Origin: Microbispora corallina
Lineage (GTDB): Bacteria; Actinomycetota; Actinomycetes; Streptosporangiales; Streptosporangiaceae
Direction of reading: 5' to 3'
NCBI RefSeq assembly: GCF_016863035.1
Contig: NZ_BOOC01000014.1
Coordinates: forward strand, 62,001 to 126,000
DNA length: 64,000 nucleotides
A program made the position numbers and the translations under genes. Positions 44,315-54,409 of the stretch are shown piece after piece. Positions within the stretch are counted from its first letter, which is position 1; each line of letters opens with the position of its first letter. The notes below the pieces were generated by a model. That model did no database searches and had not been told where the DNA came from. It worked only from the letters and a program-made list of their open reading frames with translations.

Positions 44315-45700
44315 GGGGCGGGTCATGGACAGGACGTCGAGGATCTCGTCGAGTTGCTCCTCGGTCAGCGTGCCGTCGGCCACGTGGCCCCTCTCGATGA
44401 CGACCTGCCGGATCGTCTTGCGCTCCCGGAGCGCCTGCTTCGCGATCGTGGCGGCCTCCTCGTAGCCGACGTACCGGTTGAGCGGCGTCACGATCGACGG
44501 GGACGACTCCGCGTACTCCCGCAGCCGTTCGACGTTGGCGGTGATCCCGCGGACGCACCGGTCGGCCAGCAGCCGCGAGACGCCGGCCAGCAGCCGGATC
44601 GACTCCAGCAGGTTGCGGGCGATCACCGGCAGCATGACGTTGAGCTCGAACGTCCCCGACGCCCCGGCCATCGTGATCGTCGCGTCGTTGCCGACCACCT
44701 GGGCGGCCACCATCGTCACGGCCTCCGGGATCACCGGGTTGACCTTGCCCGGCATGATCGACGATCCCGGCTGCAGGTCCGGCAGGTTGATCTCGCCCAG
44801 CCCGGTCCGCGGGCCCGACCCCATCCAGCGGAGATCGTTGGCGATCTTGTTGAGCGACACCGCGACGACCTTCAGCACGCCCGACAGCTCGACCAGCGCG
44901 TCCCGCGCGCCCTGCGCCTCGAAGTGGTCGCGGGCCTCGGTGAACGGCAGGCCGGTCAGGCGGCTCAGCTCGGCGATGACGTCGCCCGCCCAGGCGAGGT
45001 CGGGGACGTTGACCCCGGTGCCCACGGCCGTGCCGCCCAGCGGCAGCTCGGCCACCCGGGGGAGCGCCGCCTGCAGCCGCTCGATCCCCAGCTCGATCTG
45101 CGTGGAGTAGCCGCCGAACTCCTGGCCCAGCGTGACCGGGGTGGCGTCCATGAGGTGGGTCCTGCCCGACTTGACCACGTCGGCGAACTCGGTCGCCTTC
45201 TCCTCGAGCGCGGTGGCCAGGTGCTCCAGCGCGGGGGTCAGGTCGTGCGCCACGGCGTGCGTCGCGGCCACGTGGATCGAGGACGGGAACACGTCGTTGG
45301 AGGACTGGGCCGCGTTGACGTGGTCGTTCGGGTGCACCGGCCGTCCCAGCCGCTCCTGCGCGAGCGTCGCGACGACCTCGTTCATGTTCATGTTGGAGGA
45401 GGTGCCGGAGCCGGTCTGGAACACGTCGACGGGGAACTCGCCGTTCCACCGTCCCTCGGCCACCTCGGCCGCCGCGTCCTGCACGGCGTCGGCCAGGTCC
45501 TTGTCGATGACGCCCCGATCGGCGTTGACCTTCGCGCAGGCCGCCTTGATCCGGGCGAGCGCGGCGATGTGCGCGGGTTCGAGGCCGCGGCCCGACACGG
45601 GGAAGTTCTCCACCGCCCGCTGGGTCTGCGCACGCCACTTGGCGCGGGCCGGCACCCGCACCTCGCCCATGGAGTCGTGCTCGATGCGGAAATCGTCCAT
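44309..45700 (-). CDS. fumC: Fumarate hydratase, class II
   Basis: The 463-aa protein interconverts fumarate and malate without iron. The signature [11 protein letters not shown] (about residues 310-320) with the catalytic serine, the [18 protein letters not shown] motif and the [11 protein letters not shown] stretch are complete. Length is normal. It lies 13 nt downstream of a Ser/Thr kinase gene on the same strand. A class I fumarase lies 4 kb upstream. Confidence 0.96.
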   Translation of the reverse strand: MDDFRIEHDSMGEVRVPARAKWRAQTQRAVENFPVSGRGLEPAHIAALARIKAACAKVNADRGVIDKDLADAVQDAAAEVAEGRWNGEFPVDVFQTGSGTSSNMNMNEVVATLAQERLGRPVHPNDHVNAAQSSNDVFPSSIHVAATHAVAHDLTPALEHLATALEEKATEFADVVKSGRTHLMDATPVTLGQEFGGYSTQIELGIERLQAALPRVAELPLGGTAVGTGVNVPDLAWAGDVIAELSRLTGLPFTEARDHFEAQGARDALVELSGVLKVVAVSLNKIANDLRWMGSGPRTGLGEINLPDLQPGSSIMPGKVNPVIPEAVTMVAAQVVGNDATITMAGASGTFELNVMLPVIARNLLESIRLLAGVSRLLADRCVRGITANVERLREYAESSPSIVTPLNRYVGYEEAATIAKQALRERKTIRQVVIERGHVADGTLTEEQLDEILDVLSMTRPT

Positions 45701-45713
45701 GGACCCAGTCCTA

Positions 45714-48491
45714 TCAAGAACTCCCGGCGAGATCGCGCCTGCCCGGCGTGAACGACGCCAGCACGGCGTCCCGCTGGCCCGCCCTCGCCGTCCAGTCGGC
45801 GTCCGGGACCACCCAGTAGATCGCGTACGGCGCGCCGCCCGGCGCCGCCACCCAGCGCGAGACGGCGTGCATCGGGGTGCCGCCCGAGACGTAGGTGAAC
45901 TCCCAGTCCACGGCCTCCGCCCCCGCGTACGGCGAGGGCTGCACCCGGCCGAGCGCGACGAGCGTGTACGACGCGTACGTGGCGCGGTCCGCCGCGCTCC
46001 GGACCGCCGCCAGGAGGTCCTTGGCGGGGCGGGTGCCCACCGTCACCCGGACGTAGCGGGGGTCGCCGGACGCCCGGAACACGATGTCCTGACCGCGGAG
46101 CGAGGCCTTGAGCGGGCTCGGCACGTCGATCGTGAAGCCCTTGGCGTCCTGGTGGCGGCGCAGGCCCGCGGCCGGGGTGGCGCCGGCGCCGGCGGCCGCC
46201 CTCGCCGACGGGATGCCGGGCAGGCTGACGCTGACGACGGGCTCGGTCCGGTTCGCGGCGGAGGTCCCGGCCGCGCCGAAGGCCGCCATCGCGAGGACGA
46301 CGAGCACGAGGAAGCCAGCGAGCGCGATCCCCATCAGCACCAGCACCCGCACGCGGCCGGCCGTGTCGGGCGGCGCCGGGGTCTGCATGGCGAACAGGTC
46401 GGTGCCGAGACCGCCCGGGCTGCCCGCCTCCTGACGGGGGGACGGCCGGAGGGAGCCGCCGGCCGGCATCGGGGCCGCGACCACCTCGCCACCGGGGCCG
46501 GGGAGCGGTTCGGGGCCGGCAAGCGCGGCGGCCCGGACGTCGGCCTCGGCCCGCAGGCCCGGGATCAGGTCCACGGAGGAGTCGGCCGACCCGTCCTCGA
46601 AGCCGGGGACGGCCTCGGCCGCCGTGCTCGTGAGCGGCGCACGTACGGGACGGTCCCATGGCTCCGCGTCGAGGTCGGCGTCGTGGGGGTGGTCGTGGAC
46701 GGCGTCGCCGGGCTCGTCGGGGTCCTCCGGAGCGTTCCGCCCGTCGCGTTGGGCGGCGGCCCCTGCTCCGGCGTCGTGATCGCCGCCGGTCGGACCGTCC
46801 CCGGCCTCGTCCTCGATCTCCGGGGCGCCGCGGTCGGCGGCCTCGTGCTCGGCCTCGCCTGCGGCCCCGGTCTGGAGGGCGGTCCGGCCGGGGGCCGCGG
46901 CGGCGGGGTCGGCTGCTGTCGCGGGGGCCGGTCGGGCGTCCGTGTCCGGCGGGGCCGCGGCGAAGGCGCCGGCACCGCGCACGGCGGCGTCGGGACGGGA
47001 GGACGACGGGACGTCCCCGAACGCGCCGAGGGAGCGCCTGCGCGGCCCGGCCTCCGGCTTCGCCCCGGGTTCTGCGGCCGGAGACGACCCCGCGTCGTCA
47101 CCGGCATCCCCCTGCTCGCCGGCCTGCCCGGGCTCCCGTTCGGCCGTCGGCGCGGGCCGGTCGGCGAGCGGGAGGGCGGCGGGCAGGTCGGTCACCCGCC
47201 GGGTCTCGCCCGCCGCGTCGTTGGTCGTGTCGCCGGTCATGTCGCCGTTCGCGGGCCTCGACGGCAGCCGGCCCGGCACGGTCGTCGTCCCCTCGGACTC
47301 GGCGTCGGCTTCCGGCACCCCGGGGGCGGTCTCCGGGGCGGCGCCGTTCCGCCCGGCGCCGGTCGCCCCGGACGCGGGAGGGGACGGGGTCCTGCCGCCG
47401 GGGGCGGGACGGCCGGGAGCGGCTTTCCCGCCGGGAACGCCGGGACGGGCAGACGGAGGCGGGATCCGCAGGCCGCCCTTCGGGCGGATGATGACCATGG
47501 TGCGGTCGGCGTCCTCCTCTCGCCAGGCGTCGCCGTCCTCGTCGAGGTCGGCCACCGGCAGCGCGGAGCCCCCGCCGTCGTCCCCGCGGTCGTCGCCGTC
47601 CTCCCGTGCCGTACGGGCCGGGGCCGCGGCCGCGTCCACGGCCGGGACGGCAGTGGGGACCGCGCCCGCAGGGGTGTCGGCGACGATCCGCAGCATGGCG
47701 GCCGCCTTCTCCGGCGTGAGCCGGGTCCGGTGGTCCTTGTCCAGCAGCCGTTCGAGCACGGGCCGCAGCGGACCGGCCTGGGTGGGCGGGTCGGCCGTCT
47801 CGGTCATGAGCGCCGCGAGGGTCTCCCCGACCGTGGCGCGCTCGTACGCGGGACGCCCCTCGACCGCGAAGTACAGCGTCGCGCCGAGCGACCACAGGTC
47901 GGACTCGGGGCCCGTGTGCTCCCCGCGCGCCCGCTCCGGAGCGGTGTAGCCGGGCGACCCGATCACCATGCCGGTCTGCGTGAGCGCGCTGTCGCCCAGG
48001 GCCTTGGCGATGCCGAAGTCGGTCAGCACCACCCGGCCGGTCTCGGTCACCAGCACGTTGCTGGGCTTCACGTCGCGGTGCAGGATGCCCTGGGCGTGCG
48101 CGGCGCGCAGCGCGCCGAGCAGCTCGCAGCCGATCTCGGCGACGAGCCGGGGCGGGAGGGGGCCCTCCTCGTCGATCACCTGCTCCAGCGAACGGCCCTC
48201 GACCAGCTCCATGATGATCCACGGGCTGCCGTCGGACTCGACGACGTCGTGGATCGTGGCGACCGAGGGATGGCTGACCCGGGCGGCCATGCGCCCCTCG
48301 CGGACCATGCGTTCGCGCAGCTCGCGCCGCTGGGCGGGGTTCAGCGACGGATCATGCCGGATCTCCTTCACGGCCACCTCGCGCCCGAGGGAGCGGTCGA
48401 AGGCCCGCCATACGGTGCCCATCGTGCCCCGGCCGATGCGGGTGCGCAGCTCGTAGCGGTCCGCGAGCAGCCGCGGTTGCTGTTCCGGCAT
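45714..48491 (-). CDS. Transmembrane Ser/Thr protein kinase with extracytoplasmic domain
   Basis: A 925-aa protein. The kinase domain (about residues 10-270) has the Gly loop [10 protein letters not shown], Lys42 in [22 protein letters not shown] and the activation-loop stretch [14 protein letters not shown], so it should be active. A very long acidic, Pro/Ala-rich linker (about 280-710) leads to one membrane helix (about 714-742) and an outside domain of about 150 residues that starts near [15 protein letters not shown]. PknB-like PASTA repeats are absent. The gene lies between the second kinase and fumC. Ligand and targets are unknown. Confidence 0.92.
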   Translation of the reverse strand: MPEQQPRLLADRYELRTRIGRGTMGTVWRAFDRSLGREVAVKEIRHDPSLNPAQRRELRERMVREGRMAARVSHPSVATIHDVVESDGSPWIIMELVEGRSLEQVIDEEGPLPPRLVAEIGCELLGALRAAHAQGILHRDVKPSNVLVTETGRVVLTDFGIAKALGDSALTQTGMVIGSPGYTAPERARGEHTGPESDLWSLGATLYFAVEGRPAYERATVGETLAALMTETADPPTQAGPLRPVLERLLDKDHRTRLTPEKAAAMLRIVADTPAGAVPTAVPAVDAAAAPARTAREDGDDRGDDGGGSALPVADLDEDGDAWREEDADRTMVIIRPKGGLRIPPPSARPGVPGGKAAPGRPAPGGRTPSPPASGATGAGRNGAAPETAPGVPEADAESEGTTTVPGRLPSRPANGDMTGDTTNDAAGETRRVTDLPAALPLADRPAPTAEREPGQAGEQGDAGDDAGSSPAAEPGAKPEAGPRRRSLGAFGDVPSSSRPDAAVRGAGAFAAAPPDTDARPAPATAADPAAAAPGRTALQTGAAGEAEHEAADRGAPEIEDEAGDGPTGGDHDAGAGAAAQRDGRNAPEDPDEPGDAVHDHPHDADLDAEPWDRPVRAPLTSTAAEAVPGFEDGSADSSVDLIPGLRAEADVRAAALAGPEPLPGPGGEVVAAPMPAGGSLRPSPRQEAGSPGGLGTDLFAMQTPAPPDTAGRVRVLVLMGIALAGFLVLVVLAMAAFGAAGTSAANRTEPVVSVSLPGIPSARAAAGAGATPAAGLRRHQDAKGFTIDVPSPLKASLRGQDIVFRASGDPRYVRVTVGTRPAKDLLAAVRSAADRATYASYTLVALGRVQPSPYAGAEAVDWEFTYVSGGTPMHAVSRWVAAPGGAPYAIYWVVPDADWTARAGQRDAVLASFTPGRRDLAGSS

Positions 48492-48502
48492 GAGAAGAAG
48501 AT

Positions 48503-48526
48503 AGCGATTCTGGGTTGAGAGTCGCT
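48503..48526 (-). terminator. Terminator of the second kinase gene
   Basis: On the minus strand AGCGACTC pairs with GAATCGCT (one G-T pair), an 8-nt loop separates them, and a T-rich ATCTTCTTCTC follows. It lies 7 nt past the stop of the 48533-49813 gene. Confidence 0.5.
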
Positions 48527-48532
48527 TTCCTG

Positions 48533-49813
48533 TTACTTGAGAAAAAACTTCGGCCAGTAGCGCCGGGGGAGCACCAGCATGACGACCTTGGCCAGCCGCC
48601 GCATGACGGGCGTGCGGGCGACCTGGTGGAAGGCGGGCTCGGAGGGCTTGCGGTGCAGTCCCTCGGCTGGCCGCCGCCGCTGCGAGGGCACGCTCATCTC
48701 ACGCGGCGCCCGGATGTCGTGCCCGACCTGCCGGTGCGGGCCCGAGTGGGTGACCGGCCCGCCGTACGCGTTCTGCCCGTACGGGTGCCCCGCCTGGCCG
48801 TACAGGTGCTGCATGCCGTACGGCGCCTGGCTGTGCGGGCCCGAGTCCCGGGGATGCGGGGTGACCTTGGGCGTGGGCCGCGACTCGGCGCGGTGCTGGC
48901 CCCGGTGCGACGGCTTGCGGCTGGGCAGCGGGACGACGGGCGGCGGCGAGGGCCGGGCGGGCCGGTGCGGCACGGGCGGCACGTCCTCCGCGGTCCCCCC
49001 GGCGGCGATCCGGGCCAGGAAGAGCGCCGCGCGCACCCCGTCGAGCCGGGCGGCGGGGTCGATCTGCAGCAGCCCGCGCAGGACCGGCGCGAGCGGGCCC
49101 GCCTTGTCCATCGGGATCGGCGCCCCGCTGGTCAGCGCCGCCAGCGCGGCGGCGGCCGTGCGGCGGCCGTGCAGGCCGCGTCCCTCGACGGCGGTGTAGA
49201 GGGTCGCGCCGAGCGACCAGAGGTCGGCGGCCGGGCTCGCCTTGTCGCCCAGCACCCGCTCGGGCGCGATGTAGCCGGCCGAGCCGAGCACGATGCCGGC
49301 CTGGGTGATCGAGACGTCGCCCTCCAGGGCGGCCAGCCCGAAGTCGGTCAGGACGGCCCTGTCCTCGGTCACCAGCACGTTGCTGGGCTTCACGTCGCGG
49401 TGGAGGATGCCCTTGGCGTGGACGGCACGCAGCGCGCCGAGCACCTGACGGCCGATCTCGGCCACCCGGCGGGGTTCGAGCGGCCCCTCCTGCTTGATGA
49501 GCTCCTCGAGGGACCGGGCCTTGAGGAGCTCCATCACGATCCAGGGCCGCTCGTCCTCGGTGATGACGTCGAACACCGTGATGACCGACGGATGGGCGAC
49601 CATGGCGGTCGCCCGGCCCTCGCGCTCGGTCCTGGCGCACAGCTCCGCCCGCAGCTCCTCGTCGAGGACCAGGGGGAGGCGCACCTCCTTGACAGCCACG
49701 TAGCGGTCGAGAAGCTCGTCGCGGGCGCGCCAAACGGTGCCCATCCCGCCGCGGCCGACCGGCTCCACAAGCCGGTAGCGCGCGGCTAGCAGGTATCCGG
49801 ACGGCGCACGCAT
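48533..49813 (-). CDS. Ser/Thr protein kinase with basic C-terminal anchor, no membrane span
   Basis: The 426-aa protein has a complete kinase domain (residues 8-270; VGRGGMGTVW, Lys42 in [36 protein letters not shown]). A His/Pro/Gln/Tyr-rich linker follows, and the chain ends in RLAKVVMLVLPRRYWPKFFLK, an amphipathic, strongly basic stretch that could bind the membrane surface. No membrane helix or outside domain is present. The kinase core closely resembles that of the neighbouring 925-aa protein, suggesting an old duplication. ATG 49813 has no ribosome site but has TAAGCT 7 nt upstream, so it may be leaderless. Confidence 0.9.
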   Translation of the reverse strand: MRAPSGYLLAARYRLVEPVGRGGMGTVWRARDELLDRYVAVKEVRLPLVLDEELRAELCARTEREGRATAMVAHPSVITVFDVITEDERPWIVMELLKARSLEELIKQEGPLEPRRVAEIGRQVLGALRAVHAKGILHRDVKPSNVLVTEDRAVLTDFGLAALEGDVSITQAGIVLGSAGYIAPERVLGDKASPAADLWSLGATLYTAVEGRGLHGRRTAAAALAALTSGAPIPMDKAGPLAPVLRGLLQIDPAARLDGVRAALFLARIAAGGTAEDVPPVPHRPARPSPPPVVPLPSRKPSHRGQHRAESRPTPKVTPHPRDSGPHSQAPYGMQHLYGQAGHPYGQNAYGGPVTHSGPHRQVGHDIRAPREMSVPSQRRRPAEGLHRKPSEPAFHQVARTPVMRRLAKVVMLVLPRRYWPKFFLK

Positions 49814-49912
49814 GGGTGGCAGCTTACCGATTTGTGTCGAGCGACCTGTAGAGACCATGCCGGGAAATTGTTGAGATCTTCTGTCAAATCTCCTGACAAC
49901 CCGGACGCAGGT

Positions 49913-51565
49913 TCAGCGGCGGCCAATGGTAAGGACGGGGCCGGTGGTGTCCTGGAAGAAGTCGTTCCCCTTGTCGTCGACGACGATGAACGCCGGGAAG
50001 TCCACCACCTCGATCTTCCAGACGGCCTCCATGCCGAGCTCGGGGTACTCCAGCACCTCGACCTTCTTGATGCAGTCCTGGGCGAGGCGGGCGGCCGGGC
50101 CGCCGATGGAGCCGAGGTAGAAGCCGCCGTGCGTCTGGCACGCCTCGGTCACCTGCTTGGACCGGTTGCCCTTGGCCAGCATGACCATCGAGCCCCCGGC
50201 GGCCTGGAAGCGTTCGACGTAGGAGTCCATGCGGCCGGCCGTGGTCGGCCCGAACGAGCCGGAGGCGTACCCCTCGGGCGTCTTGGCGGGCCCGGCGTAG
50301 TAGACCGCGTGGTCCTTGAGGTACTGCGGCATCTCGCCGCCGTCGTCGAGCAGCTCGGCGATCTTCGCGTGGGCGATGTCGCGGGCCACGACGAGCGGCC
50401 CGGTGAGCGAGAGCCGGGTCTTGACCGGGTACTTCGTGAGCTCGGCGAGGATCTCCCGCATCGGCCGGTTGAGGTCCACGCTCACCACGTCGCCGGACAG
50501 GTGCTCGTCGGTGGTGTCGGGCAGGAACCGCGCCGGGTCGGTCTCCAGCCGCTCCAGGAAGACGCCCTCGGGGGTGATCTTCGCCAGGGCCTGCCGGTCG
50601 GCGCTGCAGCTGACGGCGATGGCCACCGGGCACGAGGCGCCGTGCCGGGGCAGCCGGATCACCCGCACGTCGTGGCAGAAGTACTTGCCGCCGAACTGCG
50701 CGCCGATCCCGAGCCTCTGGGTCAGCTCGAAGACCTTCTTCTCCATCTCCAGGTCACGGAAGCCGTGGCCGCTCGTGGAGCCCTCGGTGGGAATCGAGTC
50801 GAGGTAGCGGGCCGAGGCGTACTTGGCCGTCTTCAGCGCGAACTCGGCGCTGGTGCCGCCCACCACGACCGCCAGATGGTACGGCGGGCAGGCGGCCGTG
50901 CCGAGCGAGCGGATCTTCTCCTCCAGGAAGGCGAGCATCCGCTTCTCGTTCAGGACGGCCTTGGTCTCCTGGTAGAGGAACGACTTGTTGGCCGAGCCGC
51001 CGCCCTTGGCCATGAACAGGAACTTGTACTCGTCCGGGTGGCCGTTGGGGTCCTCGGCGTACAGCTCGATCTGCGCCGGCAGGTTGGAGCCGGTGTTCTT
51101 CTCGTCCCACATGGTCAGCGGGGCCATCTGCGAGTAGCGCAGGTTGAGCCGCGTGTAGGCGTCGTACACGCCCCGGCTGACGTGCTCGGCGTCGCGCCCG
51201 TCGGTCAGCACGTGCCGCCCGCGCTTGCCCATGACGATGGCCGTGCCGGTGTCCTGGCACATCGGCAGCACGCCGCCGGCCGAGATGCTCGCGTTCTTCA
51301 GCAGGTCGAGGGCGACGAATCGGTCGTTGCCGCTCGACTCCGGGTCTTCGACGATCTTGCGGAGCTGGGCGAGGTGGGAGGAGCGCAGGTAGTGGGAGAT
51401 GTCGCGGATCGCCGTCTCGGTCAGCAGCCGCAGGGCCTCCGGGTCGACCTCCAGGAACCGCCGCCCGGCCGCCTCGACCACGCGCACCCCCTCGGAGGTG
51501 ATCAGGCGGTACTCGGTCTCGTCCGCCCCCAGCGGCAGCAGGTCGGTGTAGTCGAACTCCGGCAT
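49913..51565 (-). CDS. Fumarate hydratase, class I (iron-sulfur)
   Basis: A 550-aa single-chain class I fumarase. Three cysteines that should hold the 4Fe-4S cluster are at about C103 (MCQDTG), C225 (ACPPYH) and C320 (SCSADRQ), nearly the same spacing as in E. coli FumA. The C-terminal beta domain has [18 protein letters not shown] 51565 follows GAGGACG and fits the family start; the in-frame start at 51595 is an alternative. It lies 99 nt upstream of the soluble kinase gene. The oxygen-labile enzyme coexists here with oxygen-stable FumC. Confidence 0.94.
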   Translation of the reverse strand: MPEFDYTDLLPLGADETEYRLITSEGVRVVEAAGRRFLEVDPEALRLLTETAIRDISHYLRSSHLAQLRKIVEDPESSGNDRFVALDLLKNASISAGGVLPMCQDTGTAIVMGKRGRHVLTDGRDAEHVSRGVYDAYTRLNLRYSQMAPLTMWDEKNTGSNLPAQIELYAEDPNGHPDEYKFLFMAKGGGSANKSFLYQETKAVLNEKRMLAFLEEKIRSLGTAACPPYHLAVVVGGTSAEFALKTAKYASARYLDSIPTEGSTSGHGFRDLEMEKKVFELTQRLGIGAQFGGKYFCHDVRVIRLPRHGASCPVAIAVSCSADRQALAKITPEGVFLERLETDPARFLPDTTDEHLSGDVVSVDLNRPMREILAELTKYPVKTRLSLTGPLVVARDIAHAKIAELLDDGGEMPQYLKDHAVYYAGPAKTPEGYASGSFGPTTAGRMDSYVERFQAAGGSMVMLAKGNRSKQVTEACQTHGGFYLGSIGGPAARLAQDCIKKVEVLEYPELGMEAVWKIEVVDFPAFIVVDDKGNDFFQDTTGPVLTIGRR

Positions 51566-51748
51566 CGTCCTCGGTCCTTCGTGCGTCTGCCTCATGGTCA
51601 GCTGGCCCGCTCCGCGGTCCTCCCAAAGCGTACGGCTCTCCGGGTGCGATACCGGTCCCTCCCCCTTTCACCCATTTAGACGGGATTTATAACCGCATAT
51701 GCCCACAAAGAGGGAGGATTAGGGCGAGCGGCATATGGAGGAGGACTC

Positions 51749-51874
51749 ATGGATGGCGGAGTCCTGGTGATGATCTTCTTCGGTGTGGCCATCTTCGTCG
51801 CCCTGGCGATCTCGCTGGTCATGATCGTGCTGCGTCAGGTGCGCGACGACGAGATCCGGTGGTGGTCCCGCTAG
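51749..51874 (+). CDS. Small single-span membrane protein (41 aa)
   Basis: The frame begins at ATG 51749, behind GGAGGAGG, and encodes 41 residues: a short polar start, one long hydrophobic helix (about residues 5-27, with MIFFGVAIFVALAISLVM) and a charged end RQVRDDEIRWWSR. A TATAAC hexamer at 51688-51693 could be its -10. Its last 56 nt overlap the 3' end of the EamA gene on the other strand. No family is recognised. The excellent ribosome site and clean topology support expression. Confidence 0.65.
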   Translation: MDGGVLVMIFFGVAIFVALAISLVMIVLRQVRDDEIRWWSR

Positions 51875-52790
51875 CGGCGCGCGCCGGGGGCGCGGACAGG
51901 CCGAGCAGGATCCCGGCGATGACGATCACCGCCCCGGCGACGTCGGCGGCGGACGGGACGCCGCGTCCCAGGACGGCGGCCGTGGCCATCGCGCCCACGG
52001 GGATCATCCCGGCGAACAGCCCCGCCCGGTCGGGGCCGAGCCGCGGCAGCGACCGGTACCAGAGGAAGAACGCCACCACGGTCACCACAACGGTCACGTA
52101 GCCCAGGCTGAGCGCCTCGGCGGCGGTCGGCGCGCGCAGCATCCCCGTCCCGTCCGTCACGGCACCCATGGCGAGCAGGAACGGCACCGCCACCGCCGCG
52201 GCCCTTGCCGACAGCCGGATCGGCCCGAGCGCCGGAAGCAGCGGCAGCGCGAGCAGCGAGAAGCACACCTCGCAGGCCAGCGCGCCGAGCGACCAGGCGA
52301 GCCCGGCCAGGTTGCCGCTGCCGAGCCCGGTGGCGAGCGTGGCCCCGGCCACGACCACCAGCGCGGCGGCCACGAGGCGCGCGGAGGGCGCCCTTCTTGT
52401 GCCGCCCGAGGTCAGCGGACCGAGGACGGCGAGGGCGAGCGGCACGGTCCCGAGCACGATCCCCACCAGGGACGGCCCCGAGGCGCGCGTCCCTTCGATC
52501 ACGCACACGTTGAAGATCACGAGCCCGGTCAGCGACAGCGCGGCGAGCAGCGTCCATCCGCGCGCGCCGAGCCGTACGGGGGGCCGGCCGCGGTCCGCGG
52601 CGCGGGCCACGACGGACAGGATCACGGCGGCGGCCGCGTACCGGACGGCCTGGCCGCCGTAGAGGGGGTAGTCCGTGATCACGCCGGAGACCGCCGCCAG
52701 CGTCCCGACCAGGAACATGGCCGTCGCGGCCCCCGCGACATGGCTCGGCCGTCCGGCCACGGGTGGTGAGGTGAGGGTGTCTGTCGTCAT
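51819..52790 (-). CDS. EamA/DMT family transporter
   Basis: The 323-aa protein has about ten membrane helices in two EamA repeats, as in RhaT/YdcZ-type drug or metabolite exporters. Helix ends such as GTLAAVSGVITDYPLYGGQAVRYAAAAVIL and VAFFLWYRSLPRLGPDRAGLFAGMIPVGA are typical. ATG 52790 was used. It is divergent from a MocR regulator across 67 bp containing repeated GGTCCAAT elements, which suggests direct control. Confidence 0.88.
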   Translation of the reverse strand: MTTDTLTSPPVAGRPSHVAGAATAMFLVGTLAAVSGVITDYPLYGGQAVRYAAAAVILSVVARAADRGRPPVRLGARGWTLLAALSLTGLVIFNVCVIEGTRASGPSLVGIVLGTVPLALAVLGPLTSGGTRRAPSARLVAAALVVVAGATLATGLGSGNLAGLAWSLGALACEVCFSLLALPLLPALGPIRLSARAAAVAVPFLLAMGAVTDGTGMLRAPTAAEALSLGYVTVVVTVVAFFLWYRSLPRLGPDRAGLFAGMIPVGAMATAAVLGRGVPSAADVAGAVIVIAGILLGLSAPPARAASGTTTGSRRRAPDAARS

Positions 52791-52811
52791 GCGATGAGAT
52801 CGTAGGAAGCC

Positions 52812-52859
52812 ATTGGTTCCCGGAACCGGTCCAATCCGGTGCACGTATCGTGGTCCAAT
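52812..52859. promoter_or_regulatory. Repeated GGTCCAAT elements, likely MocR operator
   Basis: GGTCCAAT occurs at 52828-52835 and 52852-52859 in direct orientation, 24 bp apart, with an inverted ATTGG at 52812-52816. Between them is the palindrome GGTTCCCGGAACC (52815-52827). Direct repeats of this kind are usual for MocR/PdxR/GabR regulators. The second copy runs into the mocR ATG. Confidence 0.6.
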
Positions 52860-54342
52860 GGCGGACCTCCACCTCGTGATCGACCGGACCGGCGGCGGGC
52901 TCGCCGCGCAGATCGCCCGTGAGCTCAGGGAGGCGATCCGCTCCGGGCGGCTCGCCCCGGGCAGCAGGCTGCCCGCCAGCCGCGACCTGGCCCGTGATCT
53001 CGGGGTCTCGCGGGGCGTCGTGGTCGAGGCGTACGAGCAGCTCGTGGCCGAGGGCTTCCTGGAGGCCAGGACCGGCGCCGGCACCCGCGTGGCCGCCGTC
53101 GCGCCCCGCGCCCCGGCCGAGCCCCCGTCTCCGCCGGAGGCCGAGGTGGACGCCGAGCCGGACGCCGAGCCGGACGGCGAGCGGCAGGAGCCCTGCGGGC
53201 CGTACTACGGGCACCGGCCCACCTCGCCAGACCTGGGCGCCTTCCCCCGGCAGGCGTGGCTCGCGGCGGTCCGCCACGTGCTGACGGCGCTGCCGAACGA
53301 CGCGCTCGACTACGGCGACCCCGGCGGCGTGCCCGACCTGCGCGCGGAGCTGGCCGCCTACCTCGGCAGGGTACGGGCGGCCGCGGCCCGGCCCGAGGAC
53401 ATCGTGGTCGTCACGGGCGTCGCGCAGGGGCTCAGCCTGGCCGTCCACACGCTGTCGGCGGCCCGGGGGCGGCGGCTCGTCCTGGCGGTGGAGGACCCGA
53501 CCAGCGTGCGCCAGCTTCCGCTGCTCCAGAGGGCCGGTGCCGAGGTGGTGCCCGTGCCGGTCGACCGCGAGGGCATCGTGGTCGCGGCGCTCGCGCGGAC
53601 CCGGGCGGAGGCGGTGCTCGTGACCCCGGCCCACCAGTACCCGACGGGCGTCGTGCTGTCGCCGCGCCGCCGGGCCGAGCTGATCGCCTGGGCGGCGGAC
53701 ACCGGCGCGTTCGTGCTGGAGGACGACTACGACGCCGAGTTCCGCTTCGACCGCGACCCGGTCGGCTGCCTCCAGGGCCTCGCCCCCGGCCGCGTGCTGC
53801 TGTCCGGCAGCGTGAGCAAGGCGCTCGCCCCCGGCCTGAGGCTCGGCTGGGTCGTCGCGCCGCGTGCCCTGGCGGCCGACGTGCGGCGGGCCCGTGGAGA
53901 GTTCGACCTCGGGTCCCCGGTGATCGACCAGTACGCCCTGGCCCACCTGATCAGGACCGGAGGGCACGACCGGCACCTGCGCCGGATGCGCCGGGAGTAC
54001 CGCGACCGCAGGGACGCGCTCGTCCTCGCGCTGGCCGAGCACCTGCCCTGGATCGAGGCGCACGGCATCTCGGCCGGGCTCCACCTCTACGCCGAGTACG
54101 TCCCGGGGCCCGACGTGAACGCCCTGGTCATGGCCGCGCAGGCGGCCGGGCTGGCCGCGGAGCCGGTGGCACCTGTGCTCGGGACCGCACCCCCGCCCGA
54201 CGGTGCCGATCGCGCCCGTCCCCGAGCCGGACGGGCGGCACTCGTCATCGGCTTCGCCCGTCTTCCCGCCCGCCGGATCGCCCAGGCCGTCCGGGAGCTG
54301 GCGTCCATGATAGATCGTCAGAATGTCAGGACAAAGTATTGA
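52858..54342 (+). CDS. MocR-type regulator (GntR HTH fused to aminotransferase)
   Basis: The 494-aa protein joins a GntR winged helix (residues 10-75, LAAQIARELREAIRSGRLAPGSRLPASRDLARDLGVSRG) to a fold-type I aminotransferase domain (about 125-485). The expected PLP lysine is in GSVSKALAPGLRLGW. MocR proteins sense PLP or amine/amino acid effectors. ATG 52858 lies 6 nt past TATCGT with no ribosome site, so it is probably leaderless. Its likely target is the divergent EamA exporter and itself. The iol operon promoter overlaps its 3' end. Confidence 0.92.
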   Translation: MADLHLVIDRTGGGLAAQIARELREAIRSGRLAPGSRLPASRDLARDLGVSRGVVVEAYEQLVAEGFLEARTGAGTRVAAVAPRAPAEPPSPPEAEVDAEPDAEPDGERQEPCGPYYGHRPTSPDLGAFPRQAWLAAVRHVLTALPNDALDYGDPGGVPDLRAELAAYLGRVRAAAARPEDIVVVTGVAQGLSLAVHTLSAARGRRLVLAVEDPTSVRQLPLLQRAGAEVVPVPVDREGIVVAALARTRAEAVLVTPAHQYPTGVVLSPRRRAELIAWAADTGAFVLEDDYDAEFRFDRDPVGCLQGLAPGRVLLSGSVSKALAPGLRLGWVVAPRALAADVRRARGEFDLGSPVIDQYALAHLIRTGGHDRHLRRMRREYRDRRDALVLALAEHLPWIEAHGISAGLHLYAEYVPGPDVNALVMAAQAAGLAAEPVAPVLGTAPPPDGADRARPRAGRAALVIGFARLPARRIAQAVRELASMIDRQNVRTKY

Positions 54343-54368
54343 CTCTTTGCTCGCCCCGCACCTACAAC
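54339..54368 (+). promoter_or_regulatory. Promoter of the iol operon
   Basis: TTGACT (54339-54344) and TACAAC (54363-54368) are 18 nt apart, giving a short leader before iolG. A small TGTC-AG-GACA palindrome at 54324-54333 lies just upstream. The -35 overlaps the mocR stop. Confidence 0.55.
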
Positions 54369-54409
54369 TTAAGGAGCCGTGCCGTAGTCGTGGAGTCCAG
54401 GAGGGCGTC

